Shown in pieces: positions 1-7,628 of a stretch of DNA of 11,516 nt. Numbering within the stretch: position 1 is the first letter of the stretch; each line of letters begins with the position of its first letter. The position numbers and the translations under genes were made by a program. Under the pieces are notes generated by a model, which searched no databases, was not told the origin of the DNA, and saw nothing but the letters and a program-made list of their open reading frames with translations. The DNA is from Clostridiales bacterium (GTDB lineage Bacteria > Bacillota_A > Clostridia > Peptostreptococcales > Anaerovoracaceae). The DNA is taken from positions 1 through 11,516 of the forward strand of contig JAILFI010000129.1 in the NCBI GenBank assembly GCA_024697655.1, written 5' to 3'.

Positions 1-54
1 GACCTGCGGGAGTTCGATCCTGCCGCATTCGTAGGAGGGATCTTCGATGAGTAA
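1..54 (+). CDS. 3' end of an unidentified upstream gene (partial)
   Basis: Frame 1 is open from the window edge to a TAA at 52-54 and gives a C-terminal tail DLREFDPAAFVGGIFDE. The stop lies inside the first codons of der, so the two genes would overlap by 8 bases (ATGAGTAA), a typical sign of translational coupling. In many Clostridia a DUF512/radical-SAM family protein lies directly upstream of der, and this tail is compatible with that, but 17 residues are too few to assign a family. The alternative is that the frame is open by chance and this is a plain 5' leader holding the der ribosome binding site. Confidence 0.4.
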   Translation, partial: DLREFDPAAFVGGIFDE

Positions 55-1372
55 ACCCGTAGTCGCCGTCGTAGGCAGGCCCAACGTCGGCAAATCGACT
101 TTTTTCAACCGGATCGTCGGCCGCCGGGTCTCCATCGTGGAGGATACCCCCGGCGTGACCAGAGACCGCATCTACGCGGAGGCAGAATGGAACGGCATCA
201 CCTTCGGTCTGATCGACACGGGCGGCATCGAGCCGGCCAACGAGGAGATCATCCCGTCCAAGATGCGCCAGCAGGCGGAGATCGCCATCGATATGGCGGA
301 CGCGGTCCTGTTCATGGTGGACGGCAAAGAGGGACTGACGACCGCGGACCACGAAGTGGCGGAGATCCTGCGCCGGCGCGCGGAACGCGTCATTCTGGTC
401 GTCAACAAGGTGGACACACCGAAACTGCCGGATGATTTTTATGACTTCTACGAACTCGGTCTCGGCGAACCGATCGCGATCTCCGCAGCCAACATGCTCA
501 ACTTCGGGGATCTGCTGGATGAAGTCGTCAAGTACTTCCCGGAAGGGGAGAACGAAGAGGACGAAGATGTCATCAAGATCGCTGTGATCGGCAAGCCGAA
601 TGTCGGCAAGTCCTCGATCGTCAATGAGATCCTCGGTGAGGAACGGGTCATCGTTTCCCCGATCGCCGGCACGACCAGGGACAGCATCGATTCACCGTTC
701 GAGAAGGACGGGGAAAAGTATCTTTTGATCGATACCGCCGGGATCCGGCGACGCAGCAAAGTCAACGACGACATCGAAAAGTACAGCGTGATCCGCGCGG
801 TCGCGGCGATCGAGCGGGCAGATGTCTGCCTGCTGATGATCGACGGCGCGGAAGGTGTGACCGAGCAGGACAAACGGATCGCCGGCATCGCCCACGAGTC
901 CGGCAAAGGTGTGATCATCGCTGTCAACAAATGGGATCTCGTCGAGAAAGAGACCAACACGATGCGCGATTACAAGAAACGCATCTACAACGAGTTCCCG
1001 TTCATGCCGTATGCGGTGGTCCTGTTCATCTCGGTCCTCAGACACCAGCGCGTCGATCAGGTGCTCGAGGCGGCGAAAGCAGTGGCGGAAAACCGCTCCA
1101 TGCGTGTGCCCACCGGCAAACTCAACAGCCTGCTCCAGGATGCGGTCATGATGAAACAGCCGCCTTCGGACAAGGGTAAACGGCTCAAGATCTACTATGT
1201 GACACAGGTCGGCGTCAAACCGCCGCTGTTCTCATTCCAGATCAACAAGCGTGAACTGATGCATTTCTCGTATTCCCGTTATCTGGAGAACAAGATCCGC
1301 GAAGCCTTCGGCTTTGAAGGCACACCGGTGAAGTTTGTCTTCCGGGAAAAAGGCGAGAAGGATGAACTGTAA
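47..1372 (+). CDS. der: Ribosome assembly GTPase Der (EngA)
   Basis: Der is an essential cytoplasmic GTPase with two G domains in tandem that acts in 50S ribosomal subunit assembly. At 441 residues it has the usual family length. G domain 1 shows the P-loop GRPNVGKST at residues 10-18, DTGG, NKVD at 120-123 and SA at 146-147. An acidic linker (about 165-175) leads to G domain 2 with GKPNVGKSS at 182-190, DTAG, NKWD at 294-297, and then the C-terminal KH-like domain (about 355-435). The start is fixed by an AGGAGG at 33-38, eight bases upstream of the ATG. The G5 loop of domain 2 is odd: residues 329-335 read SVLRHQR where the family nearly always has SALTGQR. It is followed 17 bases later by plsY, so they are probably co-transcribed. 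Confidence 0.97.
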   Translation: MSKPVVAVVGRPNVGKSTFFNRIVGRRVSIVEDTPGVTRDRIYAEAEWNGITFGLIDTGGIEPANEEIIPSKMRQQAEIAIDMADAVLFMVDGKEGLTTADHEVAEILRRRAERVILVVNKVDTPKLPDDFYDFYELGLGEPIAISAANMLNFGDLLDEVVKYFPEGENEEDEDVIKIAVIGKPNVGKSSIVNEILGEERVIVSPIAGTTRDSIDSPFEKDGEKYLLIDTAGIRRRSKVNDDIEKYSVIRAVAAIERADVCLLMIDGAEGVTEQDKRIAGIAHESGKGVIIAVNKWDLVEKETNTMRDYKKRIYNEFPFMPYAVVLFISVLRHQRVDQVLEAAKAVAENRSMRVPTGKLNSLLQDAVMMKQPPSDKGKRLKIYYVTQVGVKPPLFSFQINKRELMHFSYSRYLENKIREAFGFEGTPVKFVFREKGEKDEL

Positions 1373-1389
1373 AACTGGAGGAACCGCTA

Positions 1390-2055
1390 ATGTATAGTGA
1401 ACTTGGTGTGACCGGTCTGGGGATGAGTTCCGTCGCTGTGACGGTCATCGTCTGCGCGCTGGCTTACCTGCTCGGGAATATTTCGCCGTCGATCCTGCTC
1501 GGAAAAGCAAAAGGCATCGATATCCGGAAAGAAGGAAGCGGCAATCCGGGGACAACGAATACACTGCGTGTCATGGGAAAGAAAGCAGCCGTGATCGTGC
1601 TGCTGGTCGATATTCTCAAGGGCACGCTGGCGGTCGTGCTCGCCGGTGTTCTGTTCGGACAGCACATGGCGATGTACTGCACCCTGCTTGTCTTCTGCGG
1701 CCATGTCTGGCCGGTGCTGTTCGGTATGCGCGGAGGCAAGGGGGTCGCGACAGCCTTCGGTGCGCTGACGGGGCTTTGTCCGCCGCTGGGGCTGGGCTGC
1801 CTGGCAGTTGTCCTGATCGCGGTGGCGATCACCAGGTATGTGTCGTTCGGCTCGATCTTCGGGGCACTGGCATGTCCGATCCTGAGCGTATTTCTGATCC
1901 GTCCGTTCCTGCCGTACGCGGCCATCATGGCGGCGATCGTCATCTGGCGGCACCGCAGCAATATCGGGCGGCTCATGCGTCATGAAGAATCAAAACTGTC
2001 CTTCCATTCGGCCGGCAAAAAAGAGACGGCGGAAGAGAAGGCGGCACAGGACTAG
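1390..2055 (+). CDS. plsY: Acyl-phosphate:glycerol-3-phosphate acyltransferase PlsY
   Basis: PlsY is a small integral membrane enzyme that transfers an acyl group from acyl-phosphate (made by PlsX) to position 1 of sn-glycerol-3-phosphate, the first step of phospholipid synthesis in most Gram-positive bacteria. The 221-residue protein has about five membrane segments and the three family motifs on the cytoplasmic side: GSGNPGTTN (T replaces the common A of SGNPGATN), GHVWPVLFGMRGGKGVAT and HRSNIGRLMRHEE. A charged tail of about 25 residues (KKETAEEKAAQD at the end) extends past the last motif. A GGAGG at 1377-1381 precedes the ATG. It lies between der and gpsA, and GpsA makes its substrate, so the pair forms a functional unit. 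Confidence 0.96.
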   Translation: MYSELGVTGLGMSSVAVTVIVCALAYLLGNISPSILLGKAKGIDIRKEGSGNPGTTNTLRVMGKKAAVIVLLVDILKGTLAVVLAGVLFGQHMAMYCTLLVFCGHVWPVLFGMRGGKGVATAFGALTGLCPPLGLGCLAVVLIAVAITRYVSFGSIFGALACPILSVFLIRPFLPYAAIMAAIVIWRHRSNIGRLMRHEESKLSFHSAGKKETAEEKAAQD

Positions 2056-2063
2056 TATGAAAC

Positions 2064-2070
2064 GGGAGGA
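2064..2070 (+). promoter_or_regulatory. Ribosome binding site deciding the gpsA start
   Basis: GGGAGGA lies seven bases before the ATG at 2078. The in-frame ATG at 2057 lies upstream of this site and has no good site of its own, so the start at 2078 is preferred. Confidence 0.8.
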
Positions 2071-2077
2071 TATTGAT

Positions 2078-3097
2078 ATGGCATTGGCAGCAAATGAGAA
2101 AAAAACGATTGGTGTGATCGGGGCAGGCAGCTGGGGCACCGCGCTGGCGATCACGCTGTCCAATAAGGGACACGAAGTGCGCATCACGGATCTGGACCAG
2201 GCGATGCTTGCCGATATGGCGGAAAAGCACGAAAACGCAAAGTATCTGCCCGGGGCGAAGTTCGGGGACAACCTGACGCCTGTCAAGGATGCCGAGACAG
2301 CGCTGAAAGGGGCGGACGTGGCTCTCTTCGGCGTGCCGGCGCAGGCATTCCGCAGAGCTTTCCGGGGGGCGCTTCCCTATGTGACCGATGACATGCTCGT
2401 GGTCAATGTGGCCAAGGGCATCGAGCAGGGGACGCTCTGCCGGATGAGTGAGATCGCGGAGGAACTCAAGCCCGGCCTTAGATATGTGGCCCTGTCAGGG
2501 CCTTCCCACGCAGAGGAGGTCGGGATCGGCCTGCCAACGACCGTCGCCGTGGCGTCGTTTGACTCCCGTGTGGCGAAAGAAGCGCAGGACATCTTCATGA
2601 CAGAGCGCTTCCGTATCTACACAGCCACCGATCTGGTCGGTGTCGAACTGGGCGGTTCCCTGAAGAACATCATCGCGCTCGGCGCGGGCATCTCCGACGG
2701 CATGGGCTTCGGCGACAATGCCAAAGCGGCGCTTATGACGAGGGGGCTGGCGGAGATCCGGCGGCTCGGGACAAAACTCGGCGCGGACCCCGCGACATTC
2801 CTGGGGCTGACCGGGGTCGGCGATCTGATCGTCACATGCACCAGTATGCATTCCCGCAACAGGCGCTGCGGCATCATGATCGGCGAAGGTGTTGAGCCTG
2901 CCGAAGCGGTCAAGCGTGTCGGGATGGTCGTCGAGGGGATGACCACAGCCGTTGCCGCCAAACAGCTGGCAGCAAGGGAAGGCGTTGAAATGCCGATCAC
3001 TGAGACGATCAACGATGTGATCGACGGTAAGGTCAGCGCAAAAGAAGCGGTCGTTCAGCTGATGGGCCGTGACCGCAAACCCGAGATCGACAGATAA
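2078..3097 (+). CDS. gpsA: Glycerol-3-phosphate dehydrogenase [NAD(P)+]
   Basis: GpsA reduces dihydroxyacetone phosphate to sn-glycerol-3-phosphate with NAD(P)H in the cytoplasm, supplying the acceptor used by PlsY. With the start at 2078 it is 339 residues, the normal family length. The N-terminal Rossmann fold begins with GVIGAGSWGTALA (GxGxxG at residues 15-20). Conserved lysines are K113 (NVAKGIE) and K196 (GGSLKN), and D249 lies in GVGDLIVTCTS, followed by the substrate and NAD-contacting SRNRRCG segment. ALSGPSHAEE is also characteristic. In-frame ATGs exist at 1982 and 2057, but the first would overlap plsY by 74 bases and neither has a convincing ribosome binding site. The gene is 22 bases downstream of plsY and 30 bases upstream of miaB. 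Confidence 0.96.
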   Translation: MALAANEKKTIGVIGAGSWGTALAITLSNKGHEVRITDLDQAMLADMAEKHENAKYLPGAKFGDNLTPVKDAETALKGADVALFGVPAQAFRRAFRGALPYVTDDMLVVNVAKGIEQGTLCRMSEIAEELKPGLRYVALSGPSHAEEVGIGLPTTVAVASFDSRVAKEAQDIFMTERFRIYTATDLVGVELGGSLKNIIALGAGISDGMGFGDNAKAALMTRGLAEIRRLGTKLGADPATFLGLTGVGDLIVTCTSMHSRNRRCGIMIGEGVEPAEAVKRVGMVVEGMTTAVAAKQLAAREGVEMPITETINDVIDGKVSAKEAVVQLMGRDRKPEIDR

Positions 3098-3127
3098 CAA
3101 TAATTATATTTAAGTAAAGAGGAAAAT

Positions 3128-4564
3128 ATGCTGCAGAGCGATTCCAAAAAATATCATATCATTACCTTCGGCTGCCAGATGAACGAGCGCGACAGTGAAA
3201 CGCTCGCGGGCTATCTGGAGGAGCGCGGGTATACGCCGGCAGGCTCGCACGAGGAGGCGGATCTTGTGCTGATCAATACCTGCAGCGTGCGCGACAACGC
3301 GGACAAGCGGTTCTTCGGGACGCTCGGGCAGATCAAAAAGCACAAGGAACACGATCCGGACTTCGTGATCGGCGTCTGCGGATGCATGATGCAGCAGCAG
3401 TATATCGTCGACGAGATCAAGGAAAAGTACCCCTGGGTGGACATCGTTTTCGGAACGCACAACATCCATGTGTTCCCGGAGATGCTCGACGAAGTGCTGA
3501 TCAGCCGTGAAAAGCAGCTCGAAAAAGCGCGCCGGGAAGCAGCCCGGAAACAAGAGCCCGGTGAAGAGGACGGCACCCCGTTCCGCTACAGACAGAAGAC
3601 GATGATCGATGTCTGGAAAGAGGGCGGCGATGTCGTGGAGGGCATGCCGTACAAACGGCTGTATGACTACAAGGCATTCGTCAATATCATGTTCGGCTGT
3701 AACAATTTCTGTACCTATTGTATCGTGCCTTATACGCGCGGCAGGGAACGCAGCCGGGAAGCGGCGAATATCAAAGCCGAGGTGGAGCGCCTGGCTGCCG
3801 GCGGGGTCAAAGAGGTGACTCTGCTCGGACAGAACGTCAATTCCTATCGCGGCAAAGACGTGGATTTCACGGATCTGATCTACATGCTTGCGCAGATCGA
3901 CGGGCTGGAACGGATCCGGTTTATGACATCGCATCCGAAGGATATCTCCGACAAACTGATCAACGCGTTCGGGGATTGCGGCAAACTATGCAAATTCATC
4001 CACCTGCCGGTCCAGTCCGGCAGCGACGAAGTGATCCGCAGGATGAACCGCCACTACACACGGGACCAGTACCTGCGCATCATCGATAAACTGCGCACGG
4101 CAGCACCGGATATCTGCATTTCGACCGACATCATCGTGGGCTTTCCCGGGGAGACGGAAGCGCAGTTTGCGGATACGCTGGATCTCGTCGAAAGAGTGGG
4201 GTATGACAGTGCCTTTACGTTCCTGTACTCCATCCGGCCGGGAACGCCGGCTGCAAAGTATCCGGACCAGATCCCGGAAGAGGTCAAACATGAGCGGTTC
4301 GACCGGCTCGTCGAAGCGGTGAACCGTCATTCGCTGGCACGCAACAAGGCGTACGTCGGCAGAACGGTCGAAGTCATGGCGGAAGGCGCCAGCAAGCGCG
4401 ACGCCGGCAGACTGGGCGGCCGGACCGACGGATTCAAACTCGTCAATTTTGATGCCGGCCCCGCGGCGGGCGGTCTGATCAGGCCGGGCGATCTCTGCAA
4501 GGTGAAGATCACTGAAGCGAAGACGTTCAGTCTGGTAGGGGAACTGGTGACAGACCGGGGCTAG
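3128..4564 (+). CDS. miaB: tRNA-2-methylthio-N6-dimethylallyladenosine synthase MiaB
   Basis: MiaB is a radical-SAM methylthiotransferase that converts i6A37 to ms2i6A37 in tRNAs reading codons that start with U. The UPF0004 domain binds the auxiliary cluster with C16 (FGCQMN), C52 (NTCSVR) and C86 (CGCMMQ). The radical-SAM domain has the CxxxCxxC motif at C191, C195 and C198 (FGCNNFCTYC), followed by YTRGRERSR. A C-terminal TRAM domain covers about residues 400-475. The 478 residues include a longer charged linker (about 120-180) between the first two domains, seen also in clostridial MiaB, with the IDVWKE segment. An AAGAGGAAAA site precedes the ATG. It ends the housekeeping run: a terminator follows 29 bases after the stop. 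In many Clostridia mutS follows miaB; here it does not. Confidence 0.96.
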   Translation: MLQSDSKKYHIITFGCQMNERDSETLAGYLEERGYTPAGSHEEADLVLINTCSVRDNADKRFFGTLGQIKKHKEHDPDFVIGVCGCMMQQQYIVDEIKEKYPWVDIVFGTHNIHVFPEMLDEVLISREKQLEKARREAARKQEPGEEDGTPFRYRQKTMIDVWKEGGDVVEGMPYKRLYDYKAFVNIMFGCNNFCTYCIVPYTRGRERSREAANIKAEVERLAAGGVKEVTLLGQNVNSYRGKDVDFTDLIYMLAQIDGLERIRFMTSHPKDISDKLINAFGDCGKLCKFIHLPVQSGSDEVIRRMNRHYTRDQYLRIIDKLRTAAPDICISTDIIVGFPGETEAQFADTLDLVERVGYDSAFTFLYSIRPGTPAAKYPDQIPEEVKHERFDRLVEAVNRHSLARNKAYVGRTVEVMAEGASKRDAGRLGGRTDGFKLVNFDAGPAAGGLIRPGDLCKVKITEAKTFSLVGELVTDRG

Positions 4565-4593
4565 CGGAGAGGAACGGATAATAAGGAAAGACG

Positions 4594-4632
4594 GCACGGC
4601 GCAGGCGATTCGTCTGACAGCCGTGCTTTTTT
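4594..4632 (+). terminator. Intrinsic terminator after miaB
   Basis: A perfect 7-bp outer stem GCACGGC (4594-4600) / GCCGTGC (4620-4626) encloses a second hairpin CAGGCG-ATT-CGTCTG (4602-4616, one G-T pair), and TTTTTT follows at 4627-4632. It separates the housekeeping genes from the ech operon. Confidence 0.9.
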
Positions 4633-4691
4633 CATGCACTTATCGTAATATTCTGTTTATTATTTCGGGCATTCTTTACTTTCCTTTTAAC

Positions 4692-4720
4692 TTGCTTGCG
4701 CGGTGGCCAGCGGGTATAAT
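4692..4720 (+). promoter_or_regulatory. Probable promoter of the ech operon
   Basis: A perfect -10 box TATAAT lies at 4715-4720 with a weak -35 TTGCTT (4692-4697) at 17 bases. A start near 4727 would give a leader of about 70 bases before echA. It sits between the miaB terminator and echA, where a promoter is expected. The poor -35 suggests that an activator may help (inference). Confidence 0.7.
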
Positions 4721-4760
4721 ATTGAAGTGTACGTGGGTATGTTCCATTAGCGTGCAAACG

Positions 4761-4771
4761 TACGATTCGTA
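4761..4771 (+). repeat. Short inverted repeat in the ech leader
   Basis: TACGA-T-TCGTA is a perfect dyad about 35 bases downstream of the predicted transcription start and 24 bases before the echA ATG. A partly overlapping pairing, GTACGT (4729-4734) with ACGTAC (4758-4763), would form a larger leader hairpin. It could be an operator or part of an RNA structure; short repeats like this also occur by chance. Confidence 0.35.
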
Positions 4772-4795
4772 TCAATGTTCTTTTAGGAGGATTAA

Positions 4796-6745
4796 ATGAG
4801 CACTATTTTATTTCTAATCGGTTTTCCGCTATTAGTAGCAATAGTCCTTTTAGTACTCAAAGAGGATAGAGCGAGAGACGTAGTCGTCAAGGTGTCCGCG
4901 GCAGTGATCGCGGCGGCGTCCATCTATCTCGTTGCCACCAATGTGTCTTCCGGCGGGGAATACTTTGCGGTTCCCAAAGCGGAGACGATCGGCAACGTCA
5001 TGATGGCCATCGAAGTATGCCTGGCGCTCGTCATCATCGTCCTCGGTATCCAGAAGAAGCGGTATCTGGCTCCGGTCCTTTCGATCATCCAGACACCTCT
5101 TATGATCTGGTTTGAGTTGAAGCAAGGACATCACATCGACGTGCAGTATCCGATGTACGTGGATCATCTCGGGATGATCATGGTCCTGATCGTCGGTATT
5201 GTCGGTTCCCTCATCGCCGTGTTCGCCACGGGCTACATGAAGGATTTCCAGGCGCACGCGAAAGGGAAGGACAGAAGACCCTGGTTCTTCTTCCTGATCT
5301 TCCTGTTCCTGTCGGCAATGTTCGGACTGGTCATGTCCAACAACCTGATCTGGATGTACTTCTTCTGGGAGATCACCTCGCTTGTCTCGTTCTTCATGAT
5401 CGGGTACAACGGCCTGTTCCACAAAGAAGAGGAAGAAGACAAGATCGCGACCCGCAACGCGTTCCGCGCACTGGTCATGAACCTGGGCGGCGGACTAGGC
5501 TTTGCGATCGGTATCGTTCTGCTCGGGTCGAACTTTGACACGCTGGAACTGTCCAACATGATCCTGCTCGGCAAGATGGGACAGCCGGTCTTCATCGTCG
5601 CGATGTTCCTGGCCTTCGCCGGCATCACGAAGTGCGCACAGATGCCGTTCAACAGCTGGCTGCTTGGTGCCATGGTCGCGCCGACGCCGGTCTCGGCACT
5701 GCTCCACTCCTCGACGATGGTCAAGGCGGGCGTGTTCCTCATCCTCAAGCTGGCACCGGTCCTCGGCGGCAACCTTGCGGGCACGATGGTCTATCTGGTC
5801 GGCGGCATCACATTCCTGCTGGCGTCCTTCGCGGCGATCTCGCAGAGCAATGCGAAGAGAGTGCTGGCGTACTCCACCGTTGCCAACCTCGGCCTGATCG
5901 TCACCTGCGGCGGCATCGGCACACCGGCTGCGGTCTGGGCAGGTACGCTGCTCATCATCTTCCATGCGATCACCAAGTCTCTCCTGTTCCTCTGCGTCGG
6001 TACTGCGGAGCATCACATCGGCAGCCGCGACATCGAGGATATGGATGGTCTGTTTGACAGAATGCCCAAGCTGGCGGCCTGCATGCTGATCGGTATCGCC
6101 GGCATGTTCCTGGCTCCCTTCGGTATGCTCATTTCCAAGTGGGCGACGATGGTCACCTTCGTCGACGCGGGCAATCCGCTCCTCATCCTGATCATCTGCT
6201 TCGGCAGTGCCGCGACAGCGTTCTATTGGAGCAAGTGGATGGGCAAGCTGGCCGCGATCGTTGCGAACAGAGAGAACATCGAGAAGACGGTCCACGGTGC
6301 GGAGAGCTTCGTCCACGTCACGCTGACGGCGCTCGTCGTGCTGGTCTGCATCTGCTTCCCGTTCATCTCCAAGACCATGATCGTTCCGTATCTGTCGGGC
6401 ACCGCGGTCTTCGGTCAGGCGATCGATACACTGCCGCTGCAGAACAGCAACATGATGGTCATGGTCATCATGGTCGCTGTGCTGGTCCTGCTCTTCGCCT
6501 TCTTCTTCGGACGGACGAAGAAACGCATCGTGCCGATCTACATGGCCGGTGTCAACCAGGGCGACGACCTCACGTTCGAAGATGCCATGTTCCAGCCCAA
6601 ACCCGTGTCGCTGCGCAACTGGTATATGGAAAGCTATTTCGGCGAATTCAAGATGAATGTCATCGGCGTTGCCACCACATCTGTGATCATCCTTGGTTTC
6701 ATTGGCATGGTCGTCGGTGCGCTGATCGGTTATGGAGGTATGTAA
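4796..6745 (+). CDS. echA: Energy-converting hydrogenase membrane subunit EchA (NuoL/MrpA-like ion pump)
   Basis: EchA is the large membrane subunit of Ech hydrogenase, homologous to the antiporter-like NuoL of complex I, and it carries out proton or sodium translocation driven by ferredoxin oxidation. The 649-residue protein is almost entirely hydrophobic with roughly 14-16 membrane helices. Residues expected for the ion path are present: E192 (FFWEITS), K279 (GITKCAQMPF), K310 (SSTMVKAG) and K448 (LISKWATM), around the signature MPFNSWLLGAMVAPTPVSALLH. A soluble segment (about 575-620) precedes a last helix, as in other EchA proteins and unlike plain NuoL. AGGAGG at 4785-4790 is five bases before the ATG. 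The first 22 codons are AT-rich and use TTA, CTA and ATA, unlike the CTG/CTC-rich rest of the gene. It is the first gene of echABCDEF. Confidence 0.93.
   Translation: MSTILFLIGFPLLVAIVLLVLKEDRARDVVVKVSAAVIAAASIYLVATNVSSGGEYFAVPKAETIGNVMMAIEVCLALVIIVLGIQKKRYLAPVLSIIQTPLMIWFELKQGHHIDVQYPMYVDHLGMIMVLIVGIVGSLIAVFATGYMKDFQAHAKGKDRRPWFFFLIFLFLSAMFGLVMSNNLIWMYFFWEITSLVSFFMIGYNGLFHKEEEEDKIATRNAFRALVMNLGGGLGFAIGIVLLGSNFDTLELSNMILLGKMGQPVFIVAMFLAFAGITKCAQMPFNSWLLGAMVAPTPVSALLHSSTMVKAGVFLILKLAPVLGGNLAGTMVYLVGGITFLLASFAAISQSNAKRVLAYSTVANLGLIVTCGGIGTPAAVWAGTLLIIFHAITKSLLFLCVGTAEHHIGSRDIEDMDGLFDRMPKLAACMLIGIAGMFLAPFGMLISKWATMVTFVDAGNPLLILIICFGSAATAFYWSKWMGKLAAIVANRENIEKTVHGAESFVHVTLTALVVLVCICFPFISKTMIVPYLSGTAVFGQAIDTLPLQNSNMMVMVIMVAVLVLLFAFFFGRTKKRIVPIYMAGVNQGDDLTFEDAMFQPKPVSLRNWYMESYFGEFKMNVIGVATTSVIILGFIGMVVGALIGYGGM
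6734..6739 (+). promoter_or_regulatory. Ribosome binding site of echB inside the end of echA
   Basis: GGAGGT, the site for the ATG at 6747, lies within the last codons of echA. The in-frame ATG at 6732 would sit on top of this site and is therefore unlikely as the start. Stop and start are one base apart, so translation is probably coupled. Confidence 0.75.
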
Positions 6746-6746
6746 T

Positions 6747-7613
6747 ATGGCTAAGATGATCATTTGTGTAGTCGCATACCTGATCCTGGCCCCCGTGGTC
6801 GGCGGTCTCCTGGCCGGTATCGACAGAAAGATCTCGGCGAGGATGCAGGGCCGTGTCGGTCCTTCCATCCTGCAGCCGTTCTACGATGTTCTCAAACTGC
6901 TTGAGAAGGAAAAGATCACGGTCAACAGAGTGCAGGATTTCTATATTTTCTGCTTCTTCCTGTTCGTGGTCGTCACAGGCTGCATGTTCTTCGCGGGACA
7001 GAGCCTGCTGATGGTGATGTTCACGCTGACGCTTGCCAGTGTGTTCCTCATCGTCGCCGCATTCTCCTCGAATTCCCCCTATGCACAGGTCGGTGCCGAG
7101 AGAGAAATGCTGCAGATGATGGCGTATGAACCCATGGTCCTCATCGCCTGCGTCGGTTTCTACATGTACACCGGCAGCTTCAATGTGTATGAGATCATGG
7201 CGACGCCCAAGATGCCGGTCATCTATCTGTGCGGCATCTTCGTGGGATTCGTCTTCATCCTGACCATCAAACTGAGAAAAGCACCGTTCGACCTGTCCAT
7301 GTCGCATCACGCGCATCAGGAACTGGTCGGCGGTCTGAAGACCGAGTTCTCCGGAAGCACGCTGGCGCTGGTCGAGGCGGCTCACTGGTACGAGAACGTC
7401 TTCCTGTTCGGTATGGTCTTCCTGTTCTTCTCCAATGGTGAGATCTCCGGGATCATCACAGGGGTTGTCGTCGCGCTGGCGGCGTACTTCCTCGAGATCC
7501 TGATCGGCAACAGTTTTGCAAGAATGAAGTGGCAGGTCGCGCTCAACTCGTCCTGGCTGGTCGCACTGGTCCTGGGCGGCGCCAACCTGTTTGCACTGAT
7601 CTTCATGAAGTAG
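6747..7613 (+). CDS. echB: Energy-converting hydrogenase membrane anchor subunit EchB (NuoH-like)
   Basis: EchB is the NuoH homologue that docks the soluble hydrogenase module onto the membrane and links electron transfer to the pump. The 288-residue product has about eight membrane helices. Family motifs in order are RMQGRVGPSILQPFYD (after helix 1), AEREMLQMMAYEP in the middle, and RKAPFDLSMSHHAHQELVGG followed by KTEFSG. These correspond to the acidic and charged loop motifs of NuoH/EchB facing the cytoplasm, where the connecting subunits bind. It begins one base after the echA stop and is followed 15 bases later by echC. Confidence 0.94.
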   Translation: MAKMIICVVAYLILAPVVGGLLAGIDRKISARMQGRVGPSILQPFYDVLKLLEKEKITVNRVQDFYIFCFFLFVVVTGCMFFAGQSLLMVMFTLTLASVFLIVAAFSSNSPYAQVGAEREMLQMMAYEPMVLIACVGFYMYTGSFNVYEIMATPKMPVIYLCGIFVGFVFILTIKLRKAPFDLSMSHHAHQELVGGLKTEFSGSTLALVEAAHWYENVFLFGMVFLFFSNGEISGIITGVVVALAAYFLEILIGNSFARMKWQVALNSSWLVALVLGGANLFALIFMK

Positions 7614-7628
7614 AAGGAGGGGAATGGC

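Noticed and set aside
1982..2077. A longer gpsA product starting at 1982 or 2057
   Set aside because: The extra residues are lysine/arginine-rich and overlap plsY; the strong ribosome binding site at 2064-2070 and the Rossmann motif spacing fit the start at 2078.
5495..6868. A 457-codon open frame on the - strand opposite echA
   Set aside because: Shadow of the echA reading frame, extremely rich in Asp, Glu, Arg and His as expected from the complement of hydrophobic codons; no recognisable domain.
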